Positions 49,268 through 60,864 of a stretch of 64,000 bases of DNA are shown piece after piece. A model generated the notes under the pieces. It did not search any database. It was not told the origin of the DNA and saw only the letters and a program-made list of their open reading frames with translations. The stretch comes from Punica granatum. Lineage: Eukaryota; Streptophyta; Magnoliopsida; Myrtales; Lythraceae. Numbering within the stretch: the first letter of the stretch is position 1; each line of letters begins with the position of its first letter. The position numbers were made by a program, and so were the translations under genes. The DNA lies in assembly GCF_007655135.1 (NCBI RefSeq), contig NC_045134.1:2810982-2874981 (forward strand). The letters run 5' to 3'.

Positions 49268-49862
49268 TGTTGAGAGTAAAAATCTCACACTAAAAAATAA
49301 AGAAGAATCTAATAAATTTATAAGAGATTGAGTATTACAATCTATCGGTTCGAGCTTTTGGATCGGAGATGGGTCCAATCGCTTATAAGCCCAATGGAAT
49401 TTTACATGGCATCAAAGCGGATAATGCTTTCGCGCTCATGTGTGTGGGTTCACATCACGCCATTTAAAATGTGTCTTTATCGATGGGCAACCGAAGTGCG
49501 CCCATATTTGGTCCAAGTGTGGAACTCGTGGTCTCTTTGAAATCTTGTGTAGAGAGAAACCCGCATCATCTTAGTCCGGCCCAAGCGTAGTCTCATTGTC
49601 AATTGTCGTCTCCCTTCATCCTAAGCACAGAAGTCCAATCCCAACTCGTAGTTAATTCTTAAGGGCGGGTTGTTCTAGTCCACGTGGCACGTGTAAGTGA
49701 ATGTCAAAACCACACGTTGCCACGTGAGGGCGGGTGTTGAAAGGAAAAAATTTCACACAAAAAAACTAAGAAAATATAATGGATTTATTAGAGACTGAGT
49801 ATTATAATTTATCAGTTAAAACTTTTGGGTCGGAAATTGGTCCAACTGAATGTAATTTTACA
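49268..49862 (+). mobile_element. TRIM element (terminal-repeat retrotransposon in miniature), complete
   Basis: A 595-base element with LTR1 at 49268-49406 (TGTTGAGAG ... TTTTACA), LTR2 at 49735-49862 (TGTTGAAAG ... TTTTACA), and TTAGT target duplications at 49263-49267 and 49863-49867. Directly after LTR1 is TGGCATCAAAGC, 10 of 12 identical to the Met-tRNA primer-binding site TGGTATCAGAGC. A purine-rich GTGAGGGCGGG precedes LTR2. There is no coding capacity, as expected of TRIMs. The two LTRs differ substantially, so the insertion is not recent. Confidence 0.9.
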
Positions 49863-49867
49863 TTAGT

Positions 49868-50018
49868 TGACTAGGAATTGTAGTTAAATCTGTTGGCTCA
49901 GAAATCAGGAATCTCGTGGGATACTTTCCCCTTTCCATTAATTTTCCTTCGTACTTTTCTATCGTTCATAACTTGTTATATTGCCTTCCATTTGGCCGCT
50001 TGCTTATCAATTTGACTA

Positions 50019-50049
<31 letters not shown>

Positions 50050-52572
50050 GGGTGTATAAATCCACTTTATTTGCAAGTTGATAATGAAAATTTCAATTTG
50101 TCCGTAGATTTAATGCAATGTGTTGGATAGGTTTCTTCGAAATTTAATTAAAAAAGAAATAAATGGGGAGAGAAAAAAAAGATATTTAAAAAGTTAAAGG
50201 AACACGTACAGAAGGATTTAGAGATTATATTAATATTTTAGAATTATTAAAACATGAACTAATTAACTTTGGCAGAACTTGTCATTAAACAATAGGCCGT
50301 GTAATTATTATTTTGAAAGGACGTATTTGTTTTTATTATGTACGGAGTCTGTGGTACGCCAGGATATATAGATACTTTTGATAGAATAGAACATACTAAT
50401 TTCAAATGATAATACGTAAATATATACATTTGATAACATGCATGTGACTTCAAATATGTACAAATTTCAAAGCATTTATAGTCTCAAGAAGCTCAATCTT
50501 TATTTCTGGTAAATTAAAGAAAGGGGAAAAAAATGAGAGTTAGAGGGACGGTAAAAATACATCTTGTCCTTCGAGAAAAATTAGAGAGGTAACTGTTCAC
50601 TGCTTCTCAATTATCACACGCATACAACTTTGAAAATAGTTCCTACTAGATTAAGTAGAAACTATATGTAAAAGTTCTTACACATGTATTTATTATATTT
50701 CAAGGAAATTCAATTTTGTTATCGATTTATTCTCGATTGAAAAATGAGGAACAATAAAGAAATACCTATATCTTAATATTTTTGGAGGAAAAGCCTAGAA
50801 TCGTTCATATTACTTATCATGCTTGATATAATAATATATACATATATTTCTTTACTTTTATTGCAAATAAAGTCAGAGAGACAAGAGGAAAATAAATGAG
50901 TCGGGTCGGCCTCTTGAATAAGATGGCCAATAACAATTTTTGGCCACAAGCAATGGTCTATGTGGTCAAATTGAGTTTATTAATAAACAAAAGATGTAAA
51001 GATGAAAAAAAATCAATAGTTATATTTTGTGGATTTGATTTATTCCTATTGGGGAAAACAATAAGGGGGAACATTTAAAAGCCCTGCTTGCCCACTTGCA
51101 CGCCAACTTGCACTTCCATTCAAAACATATGTTACAACAACTACAAATTGAATTAAAACATTACAAATAGATAATAATTAAAGAAAAAAGAAGAAAAATA
51201 TTTGACAGAAAAAGATCGAAATAATAATCAACAACTTGCCCGTCTCTTTTTTTTTTAGTGTGAGTGTTACCACTTAATATTTAAGAGTCCGTACTTTTCA
51301 ATTAATTTAAATTCGAGTTAGGTTGGTCAAATAAGGAGCAAACTCTTTCAAGTGTAAAATTTCTTCTTTTACAAGACTCGAGTTTAAGCCTTTCTTTTAA
51401 AAAAATATATATATATCAAACTATTTGAATCAAGATATGTTAATATAATTTATCGATTTTTCTTACAACAAGTTGTGGGTGCTTTGTATCAAAAAGTCAA
51501 GTTGGGCCTGCAGATGTTGATTCCCACCATTAACACCGTTGTTAATTAGGGCAAAACTCACCTTTTCATGGGATTTCATTTGAAAATTCCTACGTTTTTC
51601 TTTTCCTTCCTTTTGATCTTTCTCTTTAATATCGAGTGGACTGAAACTCGTTCAATATGGTACTCTTTGTTATCTCAAATATCATTTATTCTCTGACATA
51701 TTTTGTATATAATTTATCTCCGTTCCTTGAAATCTGACATCTATTATTTATTCTCTATCACGTTCCGTACGTAATTCATTTCGATATCTTGAAATCTGCC
51801 CACCGGCTGTATCAGCACCACAACATAGTTCCATCTAAGAATTAAATTCTCTCTTGTTGTCATAATCTTGACGGAACTAAACTATTTACGATATTGCTTC
51901 TTGAAGCGGCATTGTTTGATAGTTGGCATGTACCAGCATCCAATTTCTTAAATTTCGGTGCGAAGAATTAAACATATTACGTACCTCTGTTAGAGAACAG
52001 AAAATATACCAAAATTTGTCCGTAAAAAGTCTATAGCTTACATAATCAATGTGACTTTAGAATTTTCTGGTTGAAATTCGTACACTTGCATGCATCATCT
52101 CAAGATAAGCACTCTGATCAACACTTTTTTATCACTAAAAATTTGGAAAATTTATTTGAAGTTTTATGCACAAATTTGATGTCTAATGAACCAAAATCCA
52201 CCAAAAGCAAAAAGGTCGAGACACAATAAGCTCGATAAGAGAGAGATAAGAAATTGCTATTTTCCTCTTCAAACATGCTCCGCAAATTAGGGCAATTAAC
52301 AAATTAATTGAAACACTAAACTCACAAGTTACAACAATAATATTCCTTTCTATCACGTCCTACCATGTTCAATCCTAAGAGATGTGCTCTAGGAAGCAAC
52401 TGATCGATTGACGATATCGAAATTTCCAATGCCGGTTTCTTGCAGACCTTAGCTAACCACATCGAAAACCAAAAACGGGACTCGGCAATCTCCATTTTCG
52501 ACACATGTGATACAATGAGACATCATTAGACAAATATGGGATATGGGATCTAGTGAGGAAGATTAATTCTTG
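49868..52572. other. Intergenic stretch without a gene
   Basis: AT-rich DNA with a TA microsatellite at about 50022-50049. No convincing exon, RNA gene or bounded element is seen in 2.7 kb. Confidence 0.5.
50022..50049. repeat. (TA)n microsatellite
   Basis: An uninterrupted AT dinucleotide run of about 28 bases. Similar runs occur near 11131, 11612, 53368, 55111 and 58083. Confidence 0.85.
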
Positions 52573-53229
52573 CTAATGTTGTTCATTACTCTTAGCAGCC
52601 AGCTTCTGGGAGATCCGCGCAAGCGACTGCAGGTTGCATCTGACGATCGTGTCGAGAAAAAAGCATGTGTCATCCTTGGTGTTCCCGGGAGGGACATCAA
52701 CAACGTAGGACTCCACAACCACGGTCCTGACGGCCTCGTTTCCGCTGGCTGGGGCAGGGTGGAGGGTGGTGACGGACCGGTAGTTCGATAGGCGGTGCTC
52801 CCCGCCCACGATGCTGAAGCTGATGACATGGTGCTCGTCGTCAAGTATCTCAAGGCGCTCCATGCTGGACGACGCGGGGAGACCCGATACCACATGGACC
52901 TCCCTCAGGGACCCAACCAGGCCGTCCCCGTCTATGACATGGCAGCTCTTGAGGAAGTGCTTGTAGGCCTGCGGGTTGTCGAAGCGGCGGACCACAGACC
53001 ATACGATCGACACCGGGGCCGCGATCGCCTGCACGAGCACCGAGCAGCACTGATCAGGGCCCACTTCTTGGGTATGGTACCGGGCTAATGTCTCCGGCAA
53101 AGCCACCAGCAGATCAGCTGCCAGCTGTGGCTTCTTGTGGATAAAGCCCGCGGTGGCACAGGCCGTGGCCGCGGCCCCGCCTGGCGGCTTAGATGGATTT
53201 ATTCGCTGGATTTGTAGTGAAGAAGGCAT
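52573..53229 (-). CDS. PYR/PYL/RCAR abscisic acid receptor, PYL4/5/6 type
   Basis: An intronless frame of 218 codons, the structure typical of PYL4-6. The START-like fold is complete. The gate loop SGLPA is at 115-119, the latch HRL at 145-147, and the lysine that pairs with the ABA carboxylate is K90 (in QAYKHF). The conserved [21 protein letters not shown] and [14 protein letters not shown] blocks are all present. The N-terminus is Ala/Thr/Pro-rich ([14 protein letters not shown]), as in PYL4-6. The receptor binds ABA and then inhibits clade A PP2C phosphatases in cytosol and nucleus. Coding DNA is GC-rich compared with its surroundings. It lies four genes from eIF2-alpha, which agrees with Arabidopsis, where PYL5 and PYL6 each lie near an eIF2-alpha copy. 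Confidence 0.96.
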   Translation of the reverse strand: MPSSLQIQRINPSKPPGGAAATACATAGFIHKKPQLAADLLVALPETLARYHTQEVGPDQCCSVLVQAIAAPVSIVWSVVRRFDNPQAYKHFLKSCHVIDGDGLVGSLREVHVVSGLPASSSMERLEILDDEHHVISFSIVGGEHRLSNYRSVTTLHPAPASGNEAVRTVVVESYVVDVPPGNTKDDTCFFLDTIVRCNLQSLARISQKLAAKSNEQH

Positions 53230-55130
53230 ATTTTTTGCAACTCTTGTGTTTGGTTTGGTTTTGGTTTTTCTTCTCTACTCTCTCTTTTCTCTCTACTTGA
53301 TCAAAAGAAAAGCTTCATGAGAAGTTGATATATATGCATGTATATATATGCATAAACATATAATGTAAATATATATATATATATATATTTGTTTGTGAGA
53401 TGAAAATGAATATGGAGAGGCAGAGATATATGCTGGGAATTGTTTCCTCTGTGTGTGAGATCTTTATCGAAACAGCTTACGCGGATGGGCTGAGATGAGA
53501 AGAGAGAGTACTTTCTCTGTCATTGCAAGTTGAGGCTCAACTTGCGCAATCTCTTTTGGACTCCTTCATTAACTTAGTAATAGTCTTAATAATAATAATA
53601 TGCCAAAATTTAAATGTGTTTTTCCTTTTTTTTCCTTTTCAAATTAAATATGGCCAACTGCCATTTTGCCTTGGTGTGATAATGATAAGTTCTTTCAAAT
53701 TAAAGGGAAATGCTCCGGGGGATGGGATTATATATATGTGTGTGATAATGGTAAGTTCTTTGTCATTTGTTAATTTTACTTGTTTCTTTTATTTGCCTTC
53801 CTATATAATTTGTAAATTGATAAGATGTAAATAGATAATCCAAGCTCGTCAAAAGAGTTAAGGGTTCTAGATTTAATATTTCTTAGGACCATTTTTACTC
53901 TTTTATTAGTTATTAAGATTTATCTTTTATAGTACTAGACTCGAATTTCTCTATATAACCGAAAAAAGACATATTCAAGTTCATTGAAGAAAAAAGCTCC
54001 CCAGAAAAAGGTATCCACCAATAACATGTAGATAAGATTTACAAAACAGGGCAGTTGGATCTTCACTAACGTATTTGCCAAGATATCGGATTTTAATATT
54101 TCAAGCGAATATCCTAGTGGCTAAAACCAATTAAACCAATACTCGAATGAGATCAATTTCAGACAAATAGATTAAGAATATTAGTGCTATCATTCTTTTT
54201 TGTTTTTTTGTTACACGGTTTCAATTTTTTTTAAAAGCCATGTGTTCATTTATCAATTAAGGTAATTATCAACAAGTACGCATTAATGCGATAAGGTTTC
54301 CATTTTTTTTAATTAAAAAAACCACAGCTACAAGTAAGCCAAAATCAACCCATTGTAGGAGTCTGTGATTGAAAAACGAAAAAGATTATGCTTCCGGCCA
54401 AACAAGATTTTACTAAAAATCAACTCGTTTCTTCGTTATTTTCTCGTTGAATTCGGAGTATATTACAATGTTATTAAATTGCAAAATCCATATGAATATG
54501 GTCAAGTCTTTTTCTTTGGCTGGAGTTTTTTTTCTTTTTTCTTTTGGTAGAGATAGTTGGGTTTTTCTATATATCCAAGAGAGTATTATGTATCGAAGAA
54601 GGGAGCATTATGGATTTTAAGTTTTTGACAGAGCATTATAAATCCTAGGGAGAACATAAAGAAGAAGAAAGAGCGTCGAACAAAGAAGTTGCCTCACTAT
54701 TCCGACCCTTATTTCGATACATTTGACAAAGTTTTTTAAATTCAAAAAAGAAAAGGAGAAAAATGTGATCACCAATGGACCCAACTTGTGGCTATGAAAA
54801 GAGAAAAGAGGACTATTATTGGTGTGATCGAACTGCATGCAGCCTGATATATCAAAATAAAAGTGACAGCCCAAGTTGACGTATTAATTATCCAACTTTT
54901 CGCGTGCGTGATAACCATAGATTCTTCAAAACTCATATATATTTGAGAATACATATATATATATAAGCCACTTGATTTACTTCCATTATTTATTTACCAG
55001 CAGTTGGAATTTCTTTAACACAAATTGCAAAAAGTAAGCTTTTTTCGGTGGAATGAGGAAAAAAATATGCCTTGATGTATATTGAGAAGAGTGCTAATTA
55101 CACCGAGTTAATATATATATATATATATAT
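53230..55130. other. PYL promoter and intergenic sequence
   Basis: Immediately upstream of the PYL gene (53270-53300) is a pyrimidine-rich (plus strand) stretch, likely its leader, and a TATATGCATG-rich segment lies at 53330-53390. Beyond this no gene is recognised. Confidence 0.5.
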
Positions 55131-55480
55131 AAAAGGGTTTTTACCTAAAATGTCTCATGATTTGTCTGTTTTGTCAAATATATCATATACTTTTTTTTGT
55201 CAAATCTATCGCATGGTTTACTTTTTGCATCAAATCTATCACGGCGTTATCTTTTTCGTCAACATCTAACGGCCGTGCTGATGTGGCACGTGGAGAGATA
55301 GTGGGCCACACTTGCCACGTAGGCGCCACGTCAGCACGACCGTTAGATGTCGACGGAAAAGATAACGCCGGGATAGATTTGATGCAAAAAGTAACCATGG
55401 GATAGATTTGACAAAAAAAAGTATAAGATAGATTTGACAAAACAGGCAAACCATGAGTCATTTTAGATAAATACCCTTAT
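55131..55480. mobile_element. Long-hairpin MITE with near-symmetrical arms
   Basis: The left arm from AAGGGTTTTTACCTAAAATG and the right arm, read in reverse from TAAGGGTATTTATCTAAAATG, pair for about 160 bases on each side. The arms contain GTCAAATCTATC repeats and a CATCTAACGG(C/T)CGTGCTGA block. Only about 20 bases form the loop. The TA-rich flanks hide any target duplication. This is a Mutator-like or similar foldback element. Confidence 0.8.
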
Positions 55481-57146
55481 ATATATATATACATGTATAG
55501 TGATAGTACTATGTTCCTTTATTAGACTCATAAATTTGTAACTCGAACAAAAATATAAATTTACTGCATGAGTCTATCCATCCTAATCTTAAAAGAAACT
55601 AGCATGAGAAGTATAAGTCATGCGTGCATATCAAGCAAGTTTAGAAACTTATCGATATGGACTTTGCATGCACTTGATGTGAGTCGTGTTGAAAACCCAA
55701 ATTGTTCTAGGTCATCTTACCACCGTTGTAAGTAGTTGATAGTGATTAATTTCACATTCTACCGTATTTAATTTTCTTAAAAAATATTTCTTTTTTTATG
55801 AATATCAAAAAGATACTCCTTAAGCATTACTTTAGGTCCTTCATAGTATCTCCGTAATTATTACAATTTCTATCATTGCAATATGCAAATTAATAATTCA
55901 CACACACACACACATAAATATATTGGGTGAAATACGGGGCCAAAGTCCTATTTTCACGCATGTCTTCTTGACTAACGAGTTTCTACCTTGAACCTAAACT
56001 TTCACCTATATATCACATACATATGGATGTCACCCTAGTCTTAGTATTTTATTGACTGGTTGACATGGCCAAGAAATTAAAAGAAAATTTTCAATATGGT
56101 TTATTTATTTACGTAATACCACTTTTTCTGGGAGTAAACTAATAATTTGCCCATTGAGAGATTATATCAAATCAGATCTCAAGAAATTTTTTATATTAAA
56201 TTAAATCTCGACATATTAAGTGTACATTAGACGATCCCTTCCGTCTGCCCGCCGTCCAGTGGTGGACGAAAACATATGATATAACATTATTTCTTACTTT
56301 TTTTTAAATTAATTTTGACATTGACCTATTAAATGTATATTATATTACCCCTTCCGTCAAGGTTCCATAAAGTATTTAACGACAGATAGACGAAAATAGT
56401 AATATAATGTACATTTAATAAGTTAAGATCAAAATTAATTTACAATATTTCTTGAAATCAAATTTGATATAATATCGATCTTCATGGATAAATTGTCAGG
56501 TTGCTCCATTTTTTTGGAGATATCAAGCGGTCTTACTATATGGTTCTTTTTAATTAATTAGGTGAGTCTAATTATAGCTAGATTCCCGTAACCGGTCCCA
56601 CCGCCTGAAAATCTATTGCAAAATTCTCCATATCTTCCAAGCTAGAGCTGTCGTGGAGTCATCATCTATGCCGGTTTCCAATGCCCAAAGCAATGGTTTA
56701 ATTATGGGCAGAAAATAAAAAGAGATCCTGTGTACCAACGCAAAGTTTTTGTCTAGTAATTAAACGTATTGAATTTGATTCTCGTTGTGAGATTATTTAT
56801 ATTTTTTTATTAGCTATCTAAACTTCTATTTCATTATATCATGTGCATTATTCTTCTGAAAAATTTTGAGTGCAATAAAAACGTATATAATTAATGCCAT
56901 ATATTGAGGCAAATGGAGCTTTGATACATAAGCAAAAATAAAGTATAAAATAAGAGTATATGTATAATGTACATATATAATTTTCCCATTTTTATATGAC
57001 AGATGGATTATTGAACTTCAAAGGGTCAGAGCAGCCTATGTAAACATTAAGTCATGCATGATCTTATAAACGTAAAATGAAACATATAAAGGAAAAATTG
57101 ATAGATATTTTAAGCGCGCAATTATATGTCACCCAAGAGGATGTTA
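55481..57146. other. Intergenic AT-rich stretch without a gene
   Basis: It contains a CA run at about 55898-55912 and AT-rich sequence. An inverted pair of ATTAATTTTGACATTGACCTAT-like segments (about 56310 versus 56420, the latter reversed) hints at another decayed hairpin element. Confidence 0.45.
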
Positions 57147-57149
57147 TTC

Positions 57150-57908
57150 ATAGGGTGTAAATGAGTGGGTATGGTTGGGTCTTTTTAAAAATTTTGGGTC
57201 CCCATTTAGTTCAGATCGGTTTTTTTAGAACAAAAAAATCACTCGAAGAACATTTGATTATATAAAAGACCGACCATCCATAATTTCGGGTTTTTCAGGT
57301 GGGTTTTTGGGGACCGAAAACAAAGAGAGAATGTGTTAACTAATGTTATTTAAACCAAAGAGAGACTGTTAACTAATTTTATTTAGAAGATGGGAATGGA
57401 ACAAAACTCTCATATATTTCACTCGTCTCATTACAAAGCAATGTTATTCATATATATACACTAGAAGACTCAGGCCTAGGAAAACAAAGAAAATTACAAA
57501 AGGATCTAGAAAAGGATAAGCATTAAAACATCATGGTGTTTCGATGATTAAGGAGTTAGGCTTTGAGGTTTCATGCTGAAGTGGTTGAGTGGAAGAACAG
57601 TCGAGCGGCGGGGGAAAAAAAAGAGTCTTGAGATAAGAACGATAAGTACTAGGGCTTAGAATAGAGTTTTATAAATTAAAAATTATAAAATGTAAGTTGA
57701 AATACATATATTTTAAAAATATATATACTATTTGGGTAGGTTCGGGTACCACCGGGTTTCCGGTCGGTCCCCAATTTTCTCGGGTATATTTTTTCAGACC
57801 ATAAAACCCACACATAAGGTGTATTTGATTTTTTGGGTTCGAGTATTTTGGTTTGGTAGGTTCGGCTTTTTGTTTTTTTTGGTTTTCTAGACTTTTACTT
57901 GCACCCCA
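57150..57908. mobile_element. Probable non-autonomous hAT-like element
   Basis: The left end GGGTGTAAATGAGTGGGTA and the right end TTTTACTTGCACCCC are imperfect inverted repeats. Inside, both halves carry GGTCGGTTT/GGTCGGTCCCC-like and GGGTTTT-rich sequence typical of plant hAT MITEs. No clean target duplication was found, so the boundaries are approximate. Confidence 0.5.
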
Positions 57909-60431
57909 TAGTACTAGAGTCAACATCGACCCTTTCTTTTTCATTGGAAAGATGGGCAGGGGGGTGAAATTCTGAATTGTTAGATTCATGTTGGAATTAT
58001 CAATTTTTTAGTTGCCAACTTGATGGAAATTTGGTTTATTAGTTGGTATCGAGAAGCTTCCTTGTGAGAATTCCAATTTCAATATATATATATATATATA
58101 TATATTATATCGACTTGCCGTAACCAAATCAACATTCTTGGTTAATTATATAGATATGATAGTTCGATGGTTTAATGTCACCAACTTTATGCAAAATAAG
58201 CTTTTGATTATTTCGTCAATTTAGAGACAACAAATTAGGATATAAGTATATAGTTGTTGAAGTTTCAAGGGCTCGAGATCTCAATAGAAATATTGGGCAA
58301 GTGGCAGCATAACGGACAAGTAAATCTAACGCGTGTAATCCTATAGCATCGATCATCGCTCTACGGGGCCTCTACCATTTGCATCTTGACCTCTTCATCT
58401 TTAAGGACTATCGTGTCATTGTTATTGATTTTTTCTTCACCCTCTTAGGAGATATTAGCAAAAAATTCATGTGCGTTGCATGTGAAAATTATCTTTTAAT
58501 ACTTTCAAATAAATTTCACTAATATAAATATAATCAAGAATATAAGCATATACGTACCTATTATATGCATTGGAAAATGTATAATTAAGTAATTGTTGAG
58601 CATTTATAATGAGCCCAAAAAAAAAGAGAAAAAGTTGAGCACTTAGAAGAGTCGTTCTTGTGTACTCGTTAAAAACAGTCATATTCTTTTGCATTTTAGG
58701 AAACAATAATTTTTCTCCTTCCCCCTATGTTGTACCAAAATCTCGTCCGTTGAGAGAAATTGATCAATATTTTATTTTTCGGTTATAAAATTGATCAATG
58801 AAATTAATCAATGCAATATTTATATTAATAAATTGACCTTTCCCTTCCTCCCATACATACAAGACCAAATCACAATTAAGGAAAAATTAGGAATTATTAT
58901 TGAGTAAATAAAACAAGTTTATTTTGGTTAATCGAATCGGAAAATTGGTTAAATAGGTCTGGTTTTTCCTCAAAATATGGTTCTGGTTTGGACTTACCAC
59001 ATCGATTTGATTTGAATTGAATTTTTGGTTCAGTTTGGTTTGGTTCGATTTTTAACTTTGAATCGAATCACGCCCAACCCCACCTCTTAACCATAGAGGG
59101 AATTTACGAAAAAAAGAAGTAAAGAACACACATGAAATAGAGAGATACAAAGCACGAAGCTCATCAATTTGTTTATACACATTTCACTTCTTAAAATAAC
59201 CCTCATATTTATTTCATAATTCCAGTAATGCCCCTCACATGTCTTAGAAGTGACCAAACGTCCTGCGTGCCCTCCCCCTTCTAGAAGTCATCTTTTTAAG
59301 TTTCCCTCTGGCGAATGAACATAGCTCTTGTTCTTAGATCCTAATGGTTTTACAATAATTTGAGTTTACCCATGTCTAAAAGAAAAATATAGCCTACTCT
59401 AAATATAACTCTTTCACTCTTTATGCATGTCCAATAATTTTTTTCGGTGTGCAATTTGGTATTCGGAAGCTCAAGAAATTCCAACTAATCCAGTAGAGGT
59501 AGGTCGATTCGGCCACTAATAAATGGTAGAGCTTCATTTCTCTATTCGTAAGGCTCAAATTCATAACTTTGTTTAAGGAAAATAAGTACTGAATCACTTG
59601 AACCAACCCACGTTGATTTGCATGACCAATAATTGTAGGTTACTACTTTTACAAGGCTATTCTTTTTTGTATTTTGAAGCATGAAACTCATATGAACAAA
59701 CAGACAACAAAAACGTTCGATATTCGAAAAATAACTTACTTTACTTGCAGACGATCTCTTATCAGGGAATCTTAAGAGCGTCCTGAGAAAAATTCTGCTT
59801 ATGGTCCTCTTGACCCTGGAAGGTGTGCGCGTACATAGTCTCCCAGTCACAATTTACCCCTCGAACTGTGTGCACAGAGTTGATGGCCCACCATGCTACC
59901 TGCTGCTGCTTTCCTTTTAACGTCAAGGAAAACTACAAGATCATAGTATGTGTAGAGCTCGAGAAACAATTGACCAATCAGATCTTTCCTAGCAAAATTG
60001 AAGTGTGTCTGTTGCCAACCATGCATCTCTCAATTAGAGTAACCCTAAATACATGTCCACATTGTTAAAAAGAATCTCATGAAATAAGAGGATAATTTCC
60101 GTATGAAAGAATAGCTTCTATTTGTTGAATTATTAAAAAAAATTGAGGTCGAGCATAGCGACTTAAAAAATAAAAATCACGTAATTGCAAGTGAATGTAT
60201 AGCACAAAAAGGGTTTGGTAAAGTGCTCTTTAGGATCAATATTATTCAGTTGGCAATGCAAAGACAAAAGGACAAGCGAGAGAGTTGATGTGTCTTACCT
60301 AGCTTAAGCGATGTAGAGTTAACAACAATATGGAGGCAATACAATCTAAATTTTAGTTTCATTAGTTTTTAAAGTTTGAAATTAAATGTTAATTGATGTT
60401 GTACTCTAGAAAAATTATCGATATATTCTTA
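57909..60431. other. Intergenic stretch without a gene
   Basis: It contains a TA run at 58083-58104, a block at about 58915-59085 rich in TTTGGTT and GAATCGAATC motifs (probable decayed MITE) and a SINE-like relic near 59.6 kb. No gene is seen. Confidence 0.5.
59450..59625 (-). mobile_element. tRNA-derived SINE relic, family 1, minus orientation
   Basis: The minus strand reads AACGTGGGTTGGTTCAAGTG, then a B-box-like GAATTTGAGCCTTACG, paralleling the elements at 32.79 and 63.3 kb. Confidence 0.55.
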
Positions 60432-60864
60432 GACCGTGTATAATGTTGTCCCTATTCCCGTTCTCTGACGCCGACGTGACGAATCAAGAGACCGAGACAA
60501 AGACGACATGCATTGGAGTGGCTCGGATTTGGGAGAGATGTCTCGCTAATCTTGCCCGAGCAGTCATGAGTCGTCACGTGGCGCTTGTGTAGCAGCTTTT
60601 ATCTTCTTTTTTTTAAAAAGATGGGCAAAAGAGGCACGACCCTTTTGCCGTTATGAGCCCTCTGCTCTAGTCATGTGGCATGTTGCGGGGCCACCCAATT
60701 ACTTTTTTTAAATGTGGGATTACAATGTTGACTTGATGAGAGATTGACTATTAGAGTTTTGAGTCTCTCTTTTTCTTCATCTCTCTTAGGATGATATAAC
60801 GCTTATGTAGCAGACAGTGAACCCACATTAGAGATCCATCGAGAGACCATTATTGTACTTGGTC
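60432..60864. mobile_element. Harbinger-like MITE with TTA target duplication
   Basis: 433 bases with ends GACCGTGTATAATGTTGTC and GACCATTATTGTACTTGGTC (imperfect inverted repeats), flanked by TTA at 60429-60431 and 60865-60867. The sequence is unrelated to the GTTTGGTTTC family. No coding capacity is seen. Confidence 0.7.
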
